A stretch of 5,550 nt of DNA from JASJBU01 sp965372385 (lineage in GTDB: Bacteria > Pseudomonadota > Gammaproteobacteria > Chromatiales > Chromatiaceae). The notes under the pieces were generated by a model. The model saw only the letters and a program-made list of their open reading frames with translations. It made no database searches and was not told the DNA's origin. Position numbers and translations under genes: made by a program. Positions 5,380 to 5,550 of the stretch are shown here, piece by piece (positions within the stretch are counted from its first letter, which is position 1; the number at the start of each line of letters is the position of its first letter). The stretch is taken from assembly GCA_965372385.1 (NCBI GenBank), contig CBDVCD010000241.1:1-5550 (forward strand), in the 5' to 3' direction.

Positions 5380-5550
5380 TTAGCAACTGTCAGCGCCCTT
5401 GATACGCCTGGCTGCACCGATGACCGCCTGTCCCAGCGATAGTCCGCCATCGTTTGCGGGAACCAGCTGATGGGTCAACGTATTCAAGCCGGCGGCCTGG
5501 AGATTTTCGACCACCCTCTCGAACAGGGTGCGATTCTGAAACACCCCTCC
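5380..5550 (-). CDS. hypF: Carbamoyltransferase HypF, C-terminal end (partial)
   Basis: The - strand is open from the window edge for 56 codons and ends in TAA at 5382-5380. The product has the conserved C-terminus of HypF: GGVFQNRTLFERV at the edge, then LTHQLVPANDGGLSLGQAV, and a short tail ending in RRIKGADSC. This is the end of the YrdC/Kae1-like carbamoyltransferase part. HypF uses carbamoyl phosphate and ATP to carbamoylate the C-terminal Cys of HypE, providing the cyanide ligands of [NiFe]-hydrogenases. More than 90% of the gene (usually about 750-800 codons) lies beyond the right edge. Other O-carbamoyltransferases share the fold, but the PANDGGLSLGQ wording fits HypF well. Its presence implies that the organism assembles a [NiFe]-hydrogenase. 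amrS follows after 36 nt on the same strand. Confidence 0.88.
   Translation of the reverse strand, partial: GGVFQNRTLFERVVENLQAAGLNTLTHQLVPANDGGLSLGQAVIGAARRIKGADSC

Overview
The window looks like part of the chromosome of a gammaproteobacterium, probably a hydrogen- or sulfur-metabolising type. That placement is an inference from gene content and protein style: a HypF end, an AmmeMemoRadiSam pair, a bufferin operon, moderately GC-rich coding sequence and Shine-Dalgarno leaders. Nothing here fixes the genus. There is no sign of an insertion sequence, tRNA, rRNA or CRISPR array.

Layout. The left end (1-606) runs on the + strand: a possible tail of an upstream gene, then an unrecognised 188-residue membrane protein with a charged central segment. 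It converges on the remaining genes, all on the - strand, across a short gap of degenerate heptamer repeats (594-647). Read right to left in the direction of transcription, the - strand carries: the last 56 codons of hypF ([NiFe]-hydrogenase maturation; not obvious as an ORF because its start is outside the window); amrS, the radical SAM enzyme of the AmmeMemoRadiSam set, 36 nt after hypF; a 100-nt gap with two inverted repeats; a tight bufA-bufB-bufC cluster (gaps of 3 nt and an ATGA overlap); a 158-nt gap with a hairpin, a good -10 box and a further inverted repeat; amrB (Memo family); and a RepB-like archaeo-eukaryotic primase (AEP) domain protein whose GTG start overlaps the amrB stop by 4 nt (GTGA).

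How the genes work together. bufA encodes an exported four-cysteine precursor (DUF2282, bufferin 1 type). bufB encodes the DUF692 multinuclear-iron oxidative enzyme that modifies cysteines, and bufC its DUF2063 partner. By family knowledge these make a periplasmic copper-binding peptide, so this is a metal-defence cassette. It lies between amrS and amrB, two members of a conserved but functionally unresolved trio whose third member (AMMECR1/AmrA) is not in the window. The most notable points are this interleaving, the link of amrS to hypF, the primase-like gene translationally coupled to amrB, and a perfect 7-bp inverted repeat just downstream of a -10-like box ahead of bufA that could be an operator.
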